DNA from: Nitrososphaeria archaeon
Lineage (GTDB): Archaea > Thermoproteota > Nitrososphaeria > Geothermarchaeales > JDFR-13
Direction of reading: 5' to 3'
NCBI GenBank assembly: GCA_027000765.1
Contig: JALTNJ010000086.1
Location: forward strand, 1 to 22,728
Length of the DNA stretch: 22,728 bases
Shown here: positions 1 to 8,020 of the stretch, in pieces
How positions within the stretch are numbered: position 1 is the first letter of the stretch
How the letters are laid out: every line of letters starts with the position of its first letter
The notes under the pieces: generated by a model
What the model saw: the letters and a program-made list of their open reading frames with translations, nothing else
Databases searched by the model: none
What the model was told of the DNA's origin: nothing
Program-made: the position numbers and the translations under genes

Positions 1-1
1 T

Positions 2-43
2 CCCAAGATAGGCGGTAAAAACACGCTGGAAAACATTATTTAG
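2..43 (+). CDS. Possible C-terminal end of an upstream gene (partial)
   Basis: One plus-strand frame is open from the window edge to a TAG stop at 41-43 and reads PKIGGKNTLENII. The other two plus frames hit stops within the first 20 bases. This is only 13 codons, so coding potential cannot be judged; it may be the tail of a gene lying mostly outside the window. An alternative is that this stretch is the promoter region of the sRNA that follows, since an AT-rich ATTATTTAG at about 35-43 lies at a TATA-like distance from position 66. Confidence 0.22.
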   Translation, partial: PKIGGKNTLENII

Positions 44-65
44 CCGTTGCCTGGATTGATATATA

Positions 66-136
66 TGGATGTGGATGATGACGCCGTCCCAGAATGACTA
101 AATATGATTATTCTACTGGGGTATCTGACACATCCA
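66..136 (+). ncRNA. C/D box small RNA with two rRNA guides
   Basis: A perfect 8-bp terminal stem (TGGATGTG at 66-73 with CACATCCA at 129-136) encloses a box C ATGATGA (75-81) and a box D CTGA (125-128), the layout of an archaeal 2'-O-methylation guide. Internal boxes are degenerate: ATGA at 94-97 can serve as D' and TATGATT at 103-109 as C'. The D guide (113-124) can pair with the 16S 790-loop sequence AUACCCCGGUAG with one G-U wobble; the fifth base before box D (120) then faces C796 (E. coli numbering). The D' guide (83-92) can pair over 10 bp, with two wobbles, with the 23S P-loop sequence CUGGGGCGGU; the fifth base before D' (89) faces G2251, a position methylated in E. coli. rRNA sequences and numbering are from memory. 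The stem, boxes and two meaningful targets together make this convincing. Confidence 0.8.
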
Positions 137-183
137 CTTAAACAATCAACCCATCTAGCCTCTTGATTCTCAAATAATTATGC

Positions 184-480
184 TTAGAATTTCTTGAGAA
201 TATCGTCCTCAGATACAGTATCTTCATCTTCGGCTTTCCATATACATAAAAGTCTTTTTCCACTATCTTTGGTGTCAATACCCACGTCTATAATCCCCAG
301 TCTATATGCATGGAAAATCAAGTCTTCAATCTCATCAGGATTCAATCCCTTCAATTCAAAAAATATTTTATACTCATCTTCATCGATATACCGCTTCTCA
401 TACTTTTCAAAAAGCTCATCAATCAACTTACTTACGGTATCATCATTAAATTTCATACGCTCCTCAATTAACCCTAACAT
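184..480 (-). CDS. Small charged protein of unknown function
   Basis: I do not recognise this protein. It is about 98 residues, rich in Glu, Asp, Lys and Ile, with no membrane segment or signal peptide and a probable mostly helical fold; the tail EDTVSEDDILKKF is strongly acidic. It lies 60-80 bases downstream of the DUF763 gene on the same strand, so the two may share a transcript. The start is uncertain: an in-frame GTG at 496-498 has no clear ribosome binding site, while the ATG at 478-480 follows an AAGG-rich stretch, so I chose the ATG; a further in-frame ATG lies at 454-456. Length and amino-acid composition look like a real thermophile protein, but no family supports it. Confidence 0.55.
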   Translation of the reverse strand: MLGLIEERMKFNDDTVSKLIDELFEKYEKRYIDEDEYKIFFELKGLNPDEIEDLIFHAYRLGIIDVGIDTKDSGKRLLCIWKAEDEDTVSEDDILKKF

Positions 481-560
481 CCTTTTCCTTATTTTCACCT
501 ACTATAGTCAAATAATGATTGCTAGTAATATCTTCCAGAGCTTTCGTAGGTATATGATGT

Positions 561-1682
561 TCAGATCTTCCTACCTAGTCTGGCTAGTCTCTTTAGAGAT
601 GCCTTCTTATCCTTTGCATCTATCTCTGAACCCTCCACTATCTCCTTGAAGAACCTTATTATCTTATCATAAGTATCCTTATCTACGGGGAATGGGACGG
701 CATCCTTTCCCCCAACTGTGAAGGTGTATTTTATTGGGTCTTTCCATGATGCAGGTGCTCCATATATTAATTCTGCCACGAGTGATACTGCCCTGACTAC
801 CTTTGGAGTGACTCCAGGAATGGATATGAATTCTGGTATGCTATTAGGCTGTATATCATATATTTTTCTCATGACACTCCAGTTTATCCTCCTCGGCATG
901 GCCAGTATCTCCGTCTTCTCTATGCTTGTTTCACTTGTTTTATCGATCCATCTATAGAGTGTATTTCTATCCATCTTCAGAACTTTCTCATAGTCTCTCC
1001 TAAAGCTCTTCTCCCTAACTATATCCAGGACAGTATCCTTATTCTCCCTACTAGATTCAGCTGTTAGGTCGAGGACGACCTCCTCCCTCCTATCTCCCGC
1101 GATCCCCTCATGAGGCTCCTCAATATACTGGTATCCACGGTAGACATTATCATCAACTAGGTGATATCGCCTTGCATACCTTACCTCCGGGTTCATTCCC
1201 TGCTGTACAACAGCCCATTTACCCTGTCTACTGAATAATATGGAGTGGTGATACAACTCATATCCATCTTGGAGTAAAACCGTATCAATCTTTGCAGATA
1301 GTTTACTAGCCTTAACAAGATCCTCTGCCTTGGAATACCCAATTTTATCCGCATAGTTATTCATGAGCTTACTTGGTATCCCCCTCGCTTTACTCCCCTT
1401 ACCACCAACTAGATATACGCCGAGATCCTCCTCTGACAAAATCTTCTCGAGGACGCCTGTCAATACCGTGGTTACGCCTGAAGAATGCCAGTCGAAGCCC
1501 AGTGTACATCCAAGGGCCTGGAACCAATAGGGGTCTGAAACCCTCCTGAGGAACTCATCCTCCCCATAATCATCTATTATTAATGTGATTATACTCCTAC
1601 CCAGCTTAACCATCTTATTAAATAGCCATGGAGGAGCCTTGCCACTATGTAGGGGTAGATATGCTGCACCGCTTTTCCTCAT
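561..1682 (-). CDS. DUF763 family protein
   Basis: This 373-residue protein matches the DUF763 family over its full length. The N-terminus reads RKSGAAYLPLHSGKAPPWLF, followed by the family blocks DPYWFQALGCTLGFDWHSSG and LVGGKGSKARGIPSKL. Near residues 285-310 a helix-hairpin-helix-like segment (FISIPGVTPKVVRAVSLVAE) suggests nucleic-acid binding, followed by a C-terminal DKKASLKRLARLGRKI tail. The biochemical function of the family is, as far as I know, unestablished; a role in DNA or RNA metabolism is inference. The gene is divergent from the pilus operon and separated from it by 74 bases holding a CTTAAAAG element that can act as a TATA box in either direction. Start ATG at 1680-1682 is the first possible one and fits family N-termini. 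Confidence 0.88.
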   Translation of the reverse strand: MRKSGAAYLPLHSGKAPPWLFNKMVKLGRSIITLIIDDYGEDEFLRRVSDPYWFQALGCTLGFDWHSSGVTTVLTGVLEKILSEEDLGVYLVGGKGSKARGIPSKLMNNYADKIGYSKAEDLVKASKLSAKIDTVLLQDGYELYHHSILFSRQGKWAVVQQGMNPEVRYARRYHLVDDNVYRGYQYIEEPHEGIAGDRREEVVLDLTAESSRENKDTVLDIVREKSFRRDYEKVLKMDRNTLYRWIDKTSETSIEKTEILAMPRRINWSVMRKIYDIQPNSIPEFISIPGVTPKVVRAVSLVAELIYGAPASWKDPIKYTFTVGGKDAVPFPVDKDTYDKIIRFFKEIVEGSEIDAKDKKASLKRLARLGRKI

Positions 1683-1710
1683 GATTCCAATAATGTTGTG
1701 TTATGTCTAT

Positions 1711-1748
1711 GCTTAAAAGATTTTCTGAAATGTATACCTACGGGTGAT
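1711..1748. promoter_or_regulatory. Divergent promoter region of DUF763 and pilus operon
   Basis: The 74-base gap between the two divergent genes holds one clear AT element, CTTAAAAG at 1712-1719, which reads CTTTTAAG on the other strand. On the plus strand it predicts transcription starting near 1740, just before a ribosome binding site GGGTGAT (1742-1748) placed 8 bases ahead of the pilin start. On the minus strand it predicts a start near 1690 and a leader of about 9 bases for the DUF763 gene. Sharing of one TATA box is inferred from spacing alone. Confidence 0.45.
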
Positions 1749-1756
1749 TTTTAGAC

Positions 1757-2161
1757 ATGGGTCTTAAAATGGGAGTATCGCATTTCCTCCAGGTAGTGAT
1801 AATGGTTGCATTGGTCTCAGCGATTGGAATCATGATGTATACTGGAGCCACGGGTCTATTCGGTGCATGGGCAAAGTCTCCGCAGGTCATTGTATCAGGA
1901 GCTTATTTAATAGGCCCTACCAACACGGTGGTGACTGTTAGGAACACGGGAAACGCTCCTGCAGACATAGTCTCTGTAGAGATCAGGGACACTAGTGGAA
2001 ACCTACTTGGTTCCAATACCACAGCAATCACAGTAGCACCCGGTAAAACCGTTAATGTTGATGTGGATGTCCCTACAGGGCTTTCGCCAGGGGATATACT
2101 GGATATCATAGTTAGCCTCAGCGATGGATCGCTAGTGAAGTTTACATTACCAGTACAGTGA
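1757..2161 (+). CDS. Type IV pilin-like protein, class III signal peptide (pilin 1)
   Basis: This 134-residue protein has a short charged leader MGLKMG followed by a hydrophobic helix (about residues 7-30) and a Thr/Val-rich extracellular domain of predicted beta strands, the build of an archaeal type IV pilin. The expected prepilin peptidase (PibD/FlaK type) cut lies after Gly6, leaving VSHFLQVVIM at the mature N-terminus. The ectodomain (about 40-134) resembles an Ig-like beta sandwich with VTVRNTGNAPADIVSVEIRD, common in archaeal pilins and archaellins. Start 1757 is favoured over the ATG at 1769 because the latter would leave a leader of only two residues, and because GGGTGAT sits 8 bases upstream. 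It is the first gene of a five-gene operon and its TGA overlaps a GTG start of the next gene. Likely the major pilin, by size and position. Confidence 0.82.
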   Translation: MGLKMGVSHFLQVVIMVALVSAIGIMMYTGATGLFGAWAKSPQVIVSGAYLIGPTNTVVTVRNTGNAPADIVSVEIRDTSGNLLGSNTTAITVAPGKTVNVDVDVPTGLSPGDILDIIVSLSDGSLVKFTLPVQ

Positions 2162-2577
2162 GTATGATTATGAAGGGAGTCTCATCGTTCCTCGCCCATC
2201 TAATCATGATACTCACCATATTATCCCTTTTTCCCATAGTATACTACTCGCTTCTAAACCCAGCAAGACTAGAAAATATAGCTGTCTCAGAACAGTATCG
2301 TGGTATGAAGTCCTCTATGGAGAGGAAGCTGGATATATTGGTTATCAACAGTACATTGATAGCCGCCTACAACTATGGTGAGGAGGACATTATAGTAAGG
2401 GACATATACATAGATGGTATTAAGACGAGTTTTCAGCTGAAGATATATGTCAATGGGACATGGGTAAACGCGTCTATGATTCCTTATGGAGGCCTTGCGT
2501 TGATAACGGTGGATACCCCGGTTACAAGTGAGGTCGTGATAGTTGACTCTATTAGGGTCTTTAGATTCCATGTATAG
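2158..2577 (+). CDS. Type IV pilin-like protein, class III signal peptide (pilin 2)
   Basis: This is an approximately 135-residue membrane-anchored protein. The N-terminus carries KG then VSSFLAHLIMILTILSLF, matching the processing-site pattern of its two neighbours, and is followed by an extracellular domain with YNYGEEDIIVRDIYIDGIKT that is probably beta-rich. Three in-frame starts are possible: GTG 2158, whose codon overlaps the previous gene's TGA, ATG 2164 and ATG 2170. The last would give the shortest leader, MKG, and sits 7 bases after GTGAG. It has no cysteine. Its place between pilin 1 and the large pilin-like protein suggests a minor pilin or an FlaF/FlaG-like assembly component; sequence alone does not separate these. 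Confidence 0.75.
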   Translation: MSMIMKGVSSFLAHLIMILTILSLFPIVYYSLLNPARLENIAVSEQYRGMKSSMERKLDILVINSTLIAAYNYGEEDIIVRDIYIDGIKTSFQLKIYVNGTWVNASMIPYGGLALITVDTPVTSEVVIVDSIRVFRFHV

Positions 2578-2584
2578 GGAGGTG
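2578..2584 (+). promoter_or_regulatory. Strong ribosome binding site fixing the start of the large pilin-like gene
   Basis: GGAGGTG, 6 bases before the ATG at 2591-2593, is the best anti-16S match in the operon. It begins immediately after the stop codon of pilin 2 (2575-2577). It argues for 2591 rather than the upstream in-frame TTG at 2543 or ATG at 2570, and gives the protein a canonical MYRG leader. Confidence 0.7.
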
Positions 2585-2590
2585 GCTGGG

Positions 2591-4894
2591 ATGTATAGGG
2601 GTGTCTCATCCGTAGTAGGTATCGCGGTCTTATTGATAGTGATGTCCTCCATGCTGATGCTATATATGCAGATAAATACCGTTAACCAGGCCTATTCGCG
2701 TGAGATCACTAGGGATAATGTTCGAGAGCTTAATAAGGCCTCGGAGGATATCGAGGCAATATACTTTTCCAATGGTGGCGGGGGATATATCAAGTTGGTT
2801 AATAAGGGTAAGGAGGATATAGAGCTGAGATACCTACTTCTATATCCCCCAGGCCAGGAAATCCTAAGTATTGAGTTGAACCTCCCACTCCCATCGGGGA
2901 TGGAGAGAAATATATCTATCGAGACACCAATAACCCCAGGTGATGGGACGAGGATGTATATAGTCTCATCAACAGGAAACTTTTTTCCAGTTGTAGAGGC
3001 GGGAGAAGCTTTAGGCATTCAAGATGATATAACGGTAACTAGTGATGGAAGGATAATCGTATATTCAGATAACCCAGTGTCAATAACCCCAATACCTAAG
3101 GACATGGTTCTTATAGAGATTAGAGACGGGGTAACTAGATGGTATCAAATAGATGTATCGACCCAATCAATAGTATCTAGTTCACGGAGCCTCCTGATGG
3201 TATCTAGTGGAGATGGACGTATCAAGATACTGAGGACAAACCCCAACTATAGGTGGTACATATATGTAGATGGGGTATTGACCGATGTCTTAATGACGGG
3301 TGATCCACTTAACGCACTATCATATATTGGCCCCGACTATATCCTCATATCCAATAGGATATATTATTCAAATGGCTCGATCCTCGATCTAGAAGGATAT
3401 ACTATCCAAGTTTTGGAGAACGGGATATACGCTTATCGCACCACGGATCTAGAGTATCTCAATAAGCCTCTGACGGAGATAATTCATGTAAATGGAGGAG
3501 TATACTCAAGGAGATATGTCGTGTATCCTACATCGGGATACTCTGTTGAAGGCGTCTCGATAGACTCCACCGGACTCCGACTTATTATCAGAGATGGATA
3601 TAACCGGTTTATAGTCGCTAGGTTTAGGCGGATAGGTCTCTACCAGGGATATGAACTGTATAATATGACGATGACATCGATAATGTACAGCGAGTATGTT
3701 GATGAGGCTCAGTATAGTAGGTGGAGTATCTCTGGAGCAGTGAATAAGTATTATGCGGGTGTGCCTAATGGCTCATACCGAGTATATAAAGGAGTCTTTA
3801 GCTGGCTAAACAGTATTCCAGTTACCGCTATCCCATATTATTCAGTATCTGCCTCACGACTCTCTATACCCGCTTTATATGGGAATAAAACATTATCTCT
3901 AGAGGCGTTGTTCTACTGGGGAGTATTTTTAGACGGTATCTACAACACAAACTATAGTCTAAGGATGTATATGGATAACCAGTATAGTCTGGTGGTGAAT
4001 GCATCGGCGTATTACGACAACTATGATCTGGATCTCGGCTTTAGGAGGGATATAACGTATCCCGTTGGTGTGAATATATCCATATATCTAGTTGAGAACA
4101 TAGGAGGAGTGTCGAGGGCTACGGCTCTTGTTAGGAGAAGCTTTACTTATCAGAAGACAACCACTAGACTCTATCACCAGATCTACAGGATCCTATTGTC
4201 GATGAGGAGGTCTGGAACCACATTATCCATGTCATTTACGGATATGATGATGGAGACCGCATCCCTCCCTAGTCAGACAGTGTACTTTGGAATGTATAAT
4301 CTTTCCCTCACTGGAGTCGTTGACGGAGGCTTTATCCAGATTGAGATGATTAACTCCACCTATGTTAAGCGCTCCAAGTGGACAGGGCTTCCATCCCTAG
4401 CCCTAGTAGAGTCAGTTTTGGTAGATTCAGGTGGCGACGATGCATTATATGTGGGGTTAGACAGGCCATACGGATATTATTCTTCATATAGCCATGTCAT
4501 GAATACCGGGGTAGATCTACATCTATTCGGTAATTCAACGTTATTATATAGATATGTCTATCCACATATCAACTACACCATGGTACTGATATCCCCTTAT
4601 ACCCATATCGGGTTATACGACTCTAGGGATACTTGGTTCTACATCGATGTAGACACCGATATATGGCATCTCCAGAGACCTGGTGAGGCTCTATATGACT
4701 ATGAGGGTGTGGTGATTGTGGATAATGGCGTGGAATACCTATGGGCGGGTCTATATCAGATTACCGGCGCTCATCCATACAGCCTTCTACATCTACCTGA
4801 GAAGATCCTGATAGTAATATATGCTGGTGGGGAAACCGTCATCGAGGTTATAGACATATGGAGGGTGTTGGCTGATGCTGGAGTATCTCCCTGA
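2591..4894 (+). CDS. Very large pilin-like surface protein (767 residues)
   Basis: The N-terminus MYRG followed by VSSVVGIAVLLIVMSSML has the same cleavage pattern and hydrophobic helix as the two small pilins before it, so it should be processed and assembled by the same machine. What follows is about 730 residues of extracellular domain with no recognisable family: a membrane-proximal beta domain (about 40-150), then a Tyr-, Ser- and Asn-rich region with many short predicted strands. It contains no cysteine and many N-X-S/T sequons (for example NGS, NMT, NKT, NYS, NST, NYT), which fits a glycosylated surface protein of a hot habitat. Ordinary archaeal pilins are about 100-200 residues, so this is exceptionally long. 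I infer a tip or adhesin-like subunit. It overlaps the ATPase gene by 20 bases, showing translational coupling. Function is not established by homology. Confidence 0.78.
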   Translation: MYRGVSSVVGIAVLLIVMSSMLMLYMQINTVNQAYSREITRDNVRELNKASEDIEAIYFSNGGGGYIKLVNKGKEDIELRYLLLYPPGQEILSIELNLPLPSGMERNISIETPITPGDGTRMYIVSSTGNFFPVVEAGEALGIQDDITVTSDGRIIVYSDNPVSITPIPKDMVLIEIRDGVTRWYQIDVSTQSIVSSSRSLLMVSSGDGRIKILRTNPNYRWYIYVDGVLTDVLMTGDPLNALSYIGPDYILISNRIYYSNGSILDLEGYTIQVLENGIYAYRTTDLEYLNKPLTEIIHVNGGVYSRRYVVYPTSGYSVEGVSIDSTGLRLIIRDGYNRFIVARFRRIGLYQGYELYNMTMTSIMYSEYVDEAQYSRWSISGAVNKYYAGVPNGSYRVYKGVFSWLNSIPVTAIPYYSVSASRLSIPALYGNKTLSLEALFYWGVFLDGIYNTNYSLRMYMDNQYSLVVNASAYYDNYDLDLGFRRDITYPVGVNISIYLVENIGGVSRATALVRRSFTYQKTTTRLYHQIYRILLSMRRSGTTLSMSFTDMMMETASLPSQTVYFGMYNLSLTGVVDGGFIQIEMINSTYVKRSKWTGLPSLALVESVLVDSGGDDALYVGLDRPYGYYSSYSHVMNTGVDLHLFGNSTLLYRYVYPHINYTMVLISPYTHIGLYDSRDTWFYIDVDTDIWHLQRPGEALYDYEGVVIVDNGVEYLWAGLYQITGAHPYSLLHLPEKILIVIYAGGETVIEVIDIWRVLADAGVSP

Positions 4895-6350
4895 GGACTC
4901 GCTGGATAACATCGTGGATGAATATAGTGTATTGGCACGGTTCCAGTCACATGGTGGCGAGTCCTACGAGATATCCGCGAAGGTCTATATAGTTGACGAT
5001 GGAGTCTTCTATAGATATTATGTCGTTGAACCGTTTTCACGAGAGATATGGCGTGATGTGGCTAAATTGATAGATCTTCTTAGAGACCATATTGTATATG
5101 ACGATAATTTCTTCATGGATCCAGTTAAGGCATTGGTCGATGCCTACCAGGATCTAGTTGGAGATGATAGGAATATAGGGGGAGACGGGATTTATCTCAA
5201 GGGGCTTGGAGAAGCCCTAAAATATTATCTTATTAAGACATATATGGGGTATGAAGACCTCACCTTCCTCATTGCAGATGAGAATGTGGAGGATGTATCC
5301 TGTGTAGGCCCGGGTATAAATATAGATGTCTGGCATAAGAGGTTCAACAGCAGGGGATGGATACAGACTAATGTGGTTTTGAATGAGGAGGATCTCCATA
5401 GATATATCTCAAAATTCGCCTTCAGGTGTGGCAAGAGCGTAAACATCATAAACCCCGTTCTAGAGGGAGTCCTTCCAGAGGGATATAGGGTTACTGCTAC
5501 GTGGAGGAGGGAGGTGTCCCCCAAGGGAAGTAGCTTTACAATAAGGAAGTTCAGGTCAAAACCATATACCATACCAGAATTGATCCACATAGGGATGTTA
5601 TCCACCGACCTAGCCGCATATCTATGGAGGCTTGTCGAGCTGAAGAAATTTATAATGATCATAGGGGCTTCTGGAGCGGGTAAGACTACGATGCTCAACG
5701 CCCTCGCCCACCTAATTCCATCAAGCTATAAAATCATCTCTATTGAGGAGGTTCAAGAGATTTACCTGCCTCATCATAAGGGGTGGAAGCCCTTTATAAC
5801 TAGGATAGGGGGATTTAGAAGAGACTATACCATATTCGACCTCCTCAGAGTCGCGTTGAGGGAGAGGGCGGACTATATCCTCCTTGGGGAGAGTAGGGGG
5901 GAGGAGGCTAGGCTAATATTCCAGGGTGCGGCGACGGGCCATGGATGTATAACGACGTTCCACGCCTCAAACATTGATGAGATGGTGGCTAGGCTTACAA
6001 GCAGCCCGATATCCCTCGACCCGACCATGATGAATTTAATAGATACTGTTTTAGTGGTCAGCTACGACATAGTTAGTAAACCACCTAGGCGTAGGGTTGA
6101 GAAGATATATAGACAGCTTGATGGGAGATGGATCCTGATGAGGGATAGTCCAAGCGACTTCCTAGATGCATTTGGAAATTATCTACGTGATCTAGATCTA
6201 AATGACCTACATAGGAAATCATCTTTCCTAAGCTATCTCGTCTCAATAAATTCCTTCGACCTCAGGGAGTTCATGGACCGCCTACACCATTATTACCAAG
6301 GTAGATACGTATATAGCTCTGGTAGATGGGTGTTGACCAGTGTCGGTTAA
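4875..6350 (+). CDS. Type II/IV secretion-type ATPase of the pilus system
   Basis: This 491-residue protein is a hexameric assembly ATPase of the VirB11/PilT/FlaI/TadA group. An N-terminal domain (1-110) precedes a conserved linker with DENVEDVSCVGPG (136-147) and VLPEGYRVTATW (199-210). The nucleotide-binding core has Walker A GASGAGKTT (264-272), an Asp box IEEVQEIYLPH (290-300; family members usually have D at the second acidic position, here E), Walker B ADYILLGESRGEEA (332-345), and a His box ATGHGCITTFH (353-363). All residues needed for ATP hydrolysis appear present. It acts at the cytoplasmic face, driving insertion of pilins through the platform protein encoded next. Its coding region overlaps both neighbours, by 20 bases upstream and 11 downstream, so the five genes form one translational unit. 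Confidence 0.93.
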   Translation: MLEYLPEDSLDNIVDEYSVLARFQSHGGESYEISAKVYIVDDGVFYRYYVVEPFSREIWRDVAKLIDLLRDHIVYDDNFFMDPVKALVDAYQDLVGDDRNIGGDGIYLKGLGEALKYYLIKTYMGYEDLTFLIADENVEDVSCVGPGINIDVWHKRFNSRGWIQTNVVLNEEDLHRYISKFAFRCGKSVNIINPVLEGVLPEGYRVTATWRREVSPKGSSFTIRKFRSKPYTIPELIHIGMLSTDLAAYLWRLVELKKFIMIIGASGAGKTTMLNALAHLIPSSYKIISIEEVQEIYLPHHKGWKPFITRIGGFRRDYTIFDLLRVALRERADYILLGESRGEEARLIFQGAATGHGCITTFHASNIDEMVARLTSSPISLDPTMMNLIDTVLVVSYDIVSKPPRRRVEKIYRQLDGRWILMRDSPSDFLDAFGNYLRDLDLNDLHRKSSFLSYLVSINSFDLREFMDRLHHYYQGRYVYSSGRWVLTSVG

Positions 6351-7995
6351 GGACCTGATCAACCGCCTTAAACACCCTATTATACCAGGTAACATGGTTA
6401 GCCAGTTTGCTAGACGCCTTATATTCAGTGTTGATGATCTTGAGAGCCTACCGGTAGGCGAGTCGCTAAATGGATTTGTAAATAGAGTTGCCCGTAATAC
6501 AATGGCTCTATTCCTCATAGTATTCACGGCATTAGCCTATATCCAGGCTAGTCTAATTGGAATAAACTTACTGTGGAGCTCAGCCTCCGCCTTGGTTATA
6601 TCCTTATGCCTATCCATTCTGCTCATGAACCTCTATACATATTCTGTTAAAATGGATCATTCTTCAAGCCTGTCACGTGAATATCCCGTGTTCATCCTCG
6701 TATTCGCCGTATTCCACTACCTAAACCTATATTCAATCCTTATGGAGGTCGCAGGTGTATTCGGAGACTACCTCAGGTATACGAGGGAGTATATCAGGAG
6801 GTGGATCGCCGCATTCTACATATCCAGTTCCTCCCTAGAGACCATAATCTTCTCCTCACTGGAGAAGATTCCAAATAATGATCTTCGGGGCTTCCTCCTA
6901 AACTACCTGAGGGTTGTCTCAGCCGGTGGGGATGTAAAGAGATATGTCTCCACATCTCTTTCAAATATGATTGAGAGGCTACGCCTCAACTGGGAGGATA
7001 GTTGGAGAAGCGCCGTAGGCAGGCTGGAGATGATAATACTGATCTTCGGCCTAACCCCCTCCATCGTCATGTCCGTGATAACCCTCGCCACAGCAGACTT
7101 AATCTCCATGGTATTCATATCGATGATGCTTATCCTCCCCATCATAGGCTTCTTTACATACGTATATCTAGATTCACAGCTAATACGGATACCCGTCTCC
7201 TCCCATCCGAGAATCAGGGTTAAGGTATTAACGATTTCGATGGCTGGAGCAGTGGCATCTCAATTCCTCCTCCTATCCCTAGACATGCCTATAATAGAGT
7301 CGATCGCGATATCCTCGTCAATATTCCTAATCTATCCCTCCTTTAACTCGATAAAGACGTGGATGCTTCATAGGAGGGTGGATAAAGAACTCTCTATGCT
7401 TCTCAGGAATATGGAGGAGCTAATGAGATACGGCTTCTCCCTCTCAGAGACAATTATGAAGATAGATCTCGACCGTTTCTCCAAGGAGGTTAGGACCGCG
7501 ATTAGGAAGATAATCCATTTCCTAGAGTATAGAGACGCTAGTGTATATGTATTTGAAGACGATACATATTCTGGTATAGCTAAGCTCTCCTTCTGGATGA
7601 TCCATGAGATAATTAAGAGTGGAGGCGGGTTGGATGAGCTGATTTTCCTGAGGGAGGTTATAGATGAATATGTAAAGATGTATAGCATGAAAGTTAGGTA
7701 TGCTATAGTGCCTTTATTGACGGGGGTATTTGTAATATTCTCTGGAGTATATAATTTCTGGAGCATTAAGGAGATACTACTAACTATACCTAGTGGGACA
7801 GGGCTCGTTGTAATGTCGTCATATATGTCAGCCATACCCTGGCTCAGCCTACTGTTTAAAATGGTGAGTCTCATGAACACATTTATAACAGGGTTTTTAA
7901 TAGCTAAGGTAATTCATGATGATATCCACTATACATACCCCGTTCTAATACTCCTTCTCTCCCTCTCAATATCCCTACTCATCTTCCAAATATAG
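6340..7995 (+). CDS. TadC/FlaJ-type membrane platform protein of the pilus system
   Basis: This 551-residue polytopic membrane protein starts at GTG 6340, inside the end of the ATPase gene. Membrane segments are visible at about 55-77, 82-104, 231-252, 255-278, 296-335, 453-473, 485-525 and 534-551. Two soluble, charged, mostly helical T2SSF-like regions lie between them (about 110-228 and 345-450), the second containing ELSMLLRNMEELMRYGFSLS. This duplicated arrangement is typical of archaeal platform proteins (FlaJ, UpsF, AapF) that couple the ATPase to pilin assembly. Position directly after the ATPase is the usual order. No prepilin peptidase follows, so leader cleavage must rely on an enzyme encoded elsewhere. 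The operon appears to end here: no obvious T-rich terminator is seen in the 25 bases before the next gene. Confidence 0.88.
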   Translation: MSVKDLINRLKHPIIPGNMVSQFARRLIFSVDDLESLPVGESLNGFVNRVARNTMALFLIVFTALAYIQASLIGINLLWSSASALVISLCLSILLMNLYTYSVKMDHSSSLSREYPVFILVFAVFHYLNLYSILMEVAGVFGDYLRYTREYIRRWIAAFYISSSSLETIIFSSLEKIPNNDLRGFLLNYLRVVSAGGDVKRYVSTSLSNMIERLRLNWEDSWRSAVGRLEMIILIFGLTPSIVMSVITLATADLISMVFISMMLILPIIGFFTYVYLDSQLIRIPVSSHPRIRVKVLTISMAGAVASQFLLLSLDMPIIESIAISSSIFLIYPSFNSIKTWMLHRRVDKELSMLLRNMEELMRYGFSLSETIMKIDLDRFSKEVRTAIRKIIHFLEYRDASVYVFEDDTYSGIAKLSFWMIHEIIKSGGGLDELIFLREVIDEYVKMYSMKVRYAIVPLLTGVFVIFSGVYNFWSIKEILLTIPSGTGLVVMSSYMSAIPWLSLLFKMVSLMNTFITGFLIAKVIHDDIHYTYPVLILLLSLSISLLIFQI

Positions 7996-8020
7996 TCGAT
8001 ATGGGGATAAATTATAGTAT

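Noticed and set aside
194..649. Plus-strand open frame of 151 residues
   Set aside because: Antisense to the small acidic gene and the DUF763 end; Ser- and Ile-rich shadow composition.
1757..2161. Reading pilin 1 as an archaellin
   Set aside because: No archaellum genes (FlaG, FlaF, FlaH) occur nearby and the platform and ATPase order also fits general pili; archaellin identity cannot be supported.
2543..2590. A longer start (TTG 2543 or ATG 2570) for the large pilin-like protein
   Set aside because: GGAGGTG at 2578-2584 points to ATG 2591, and the longer forms would give an unusually long leader.
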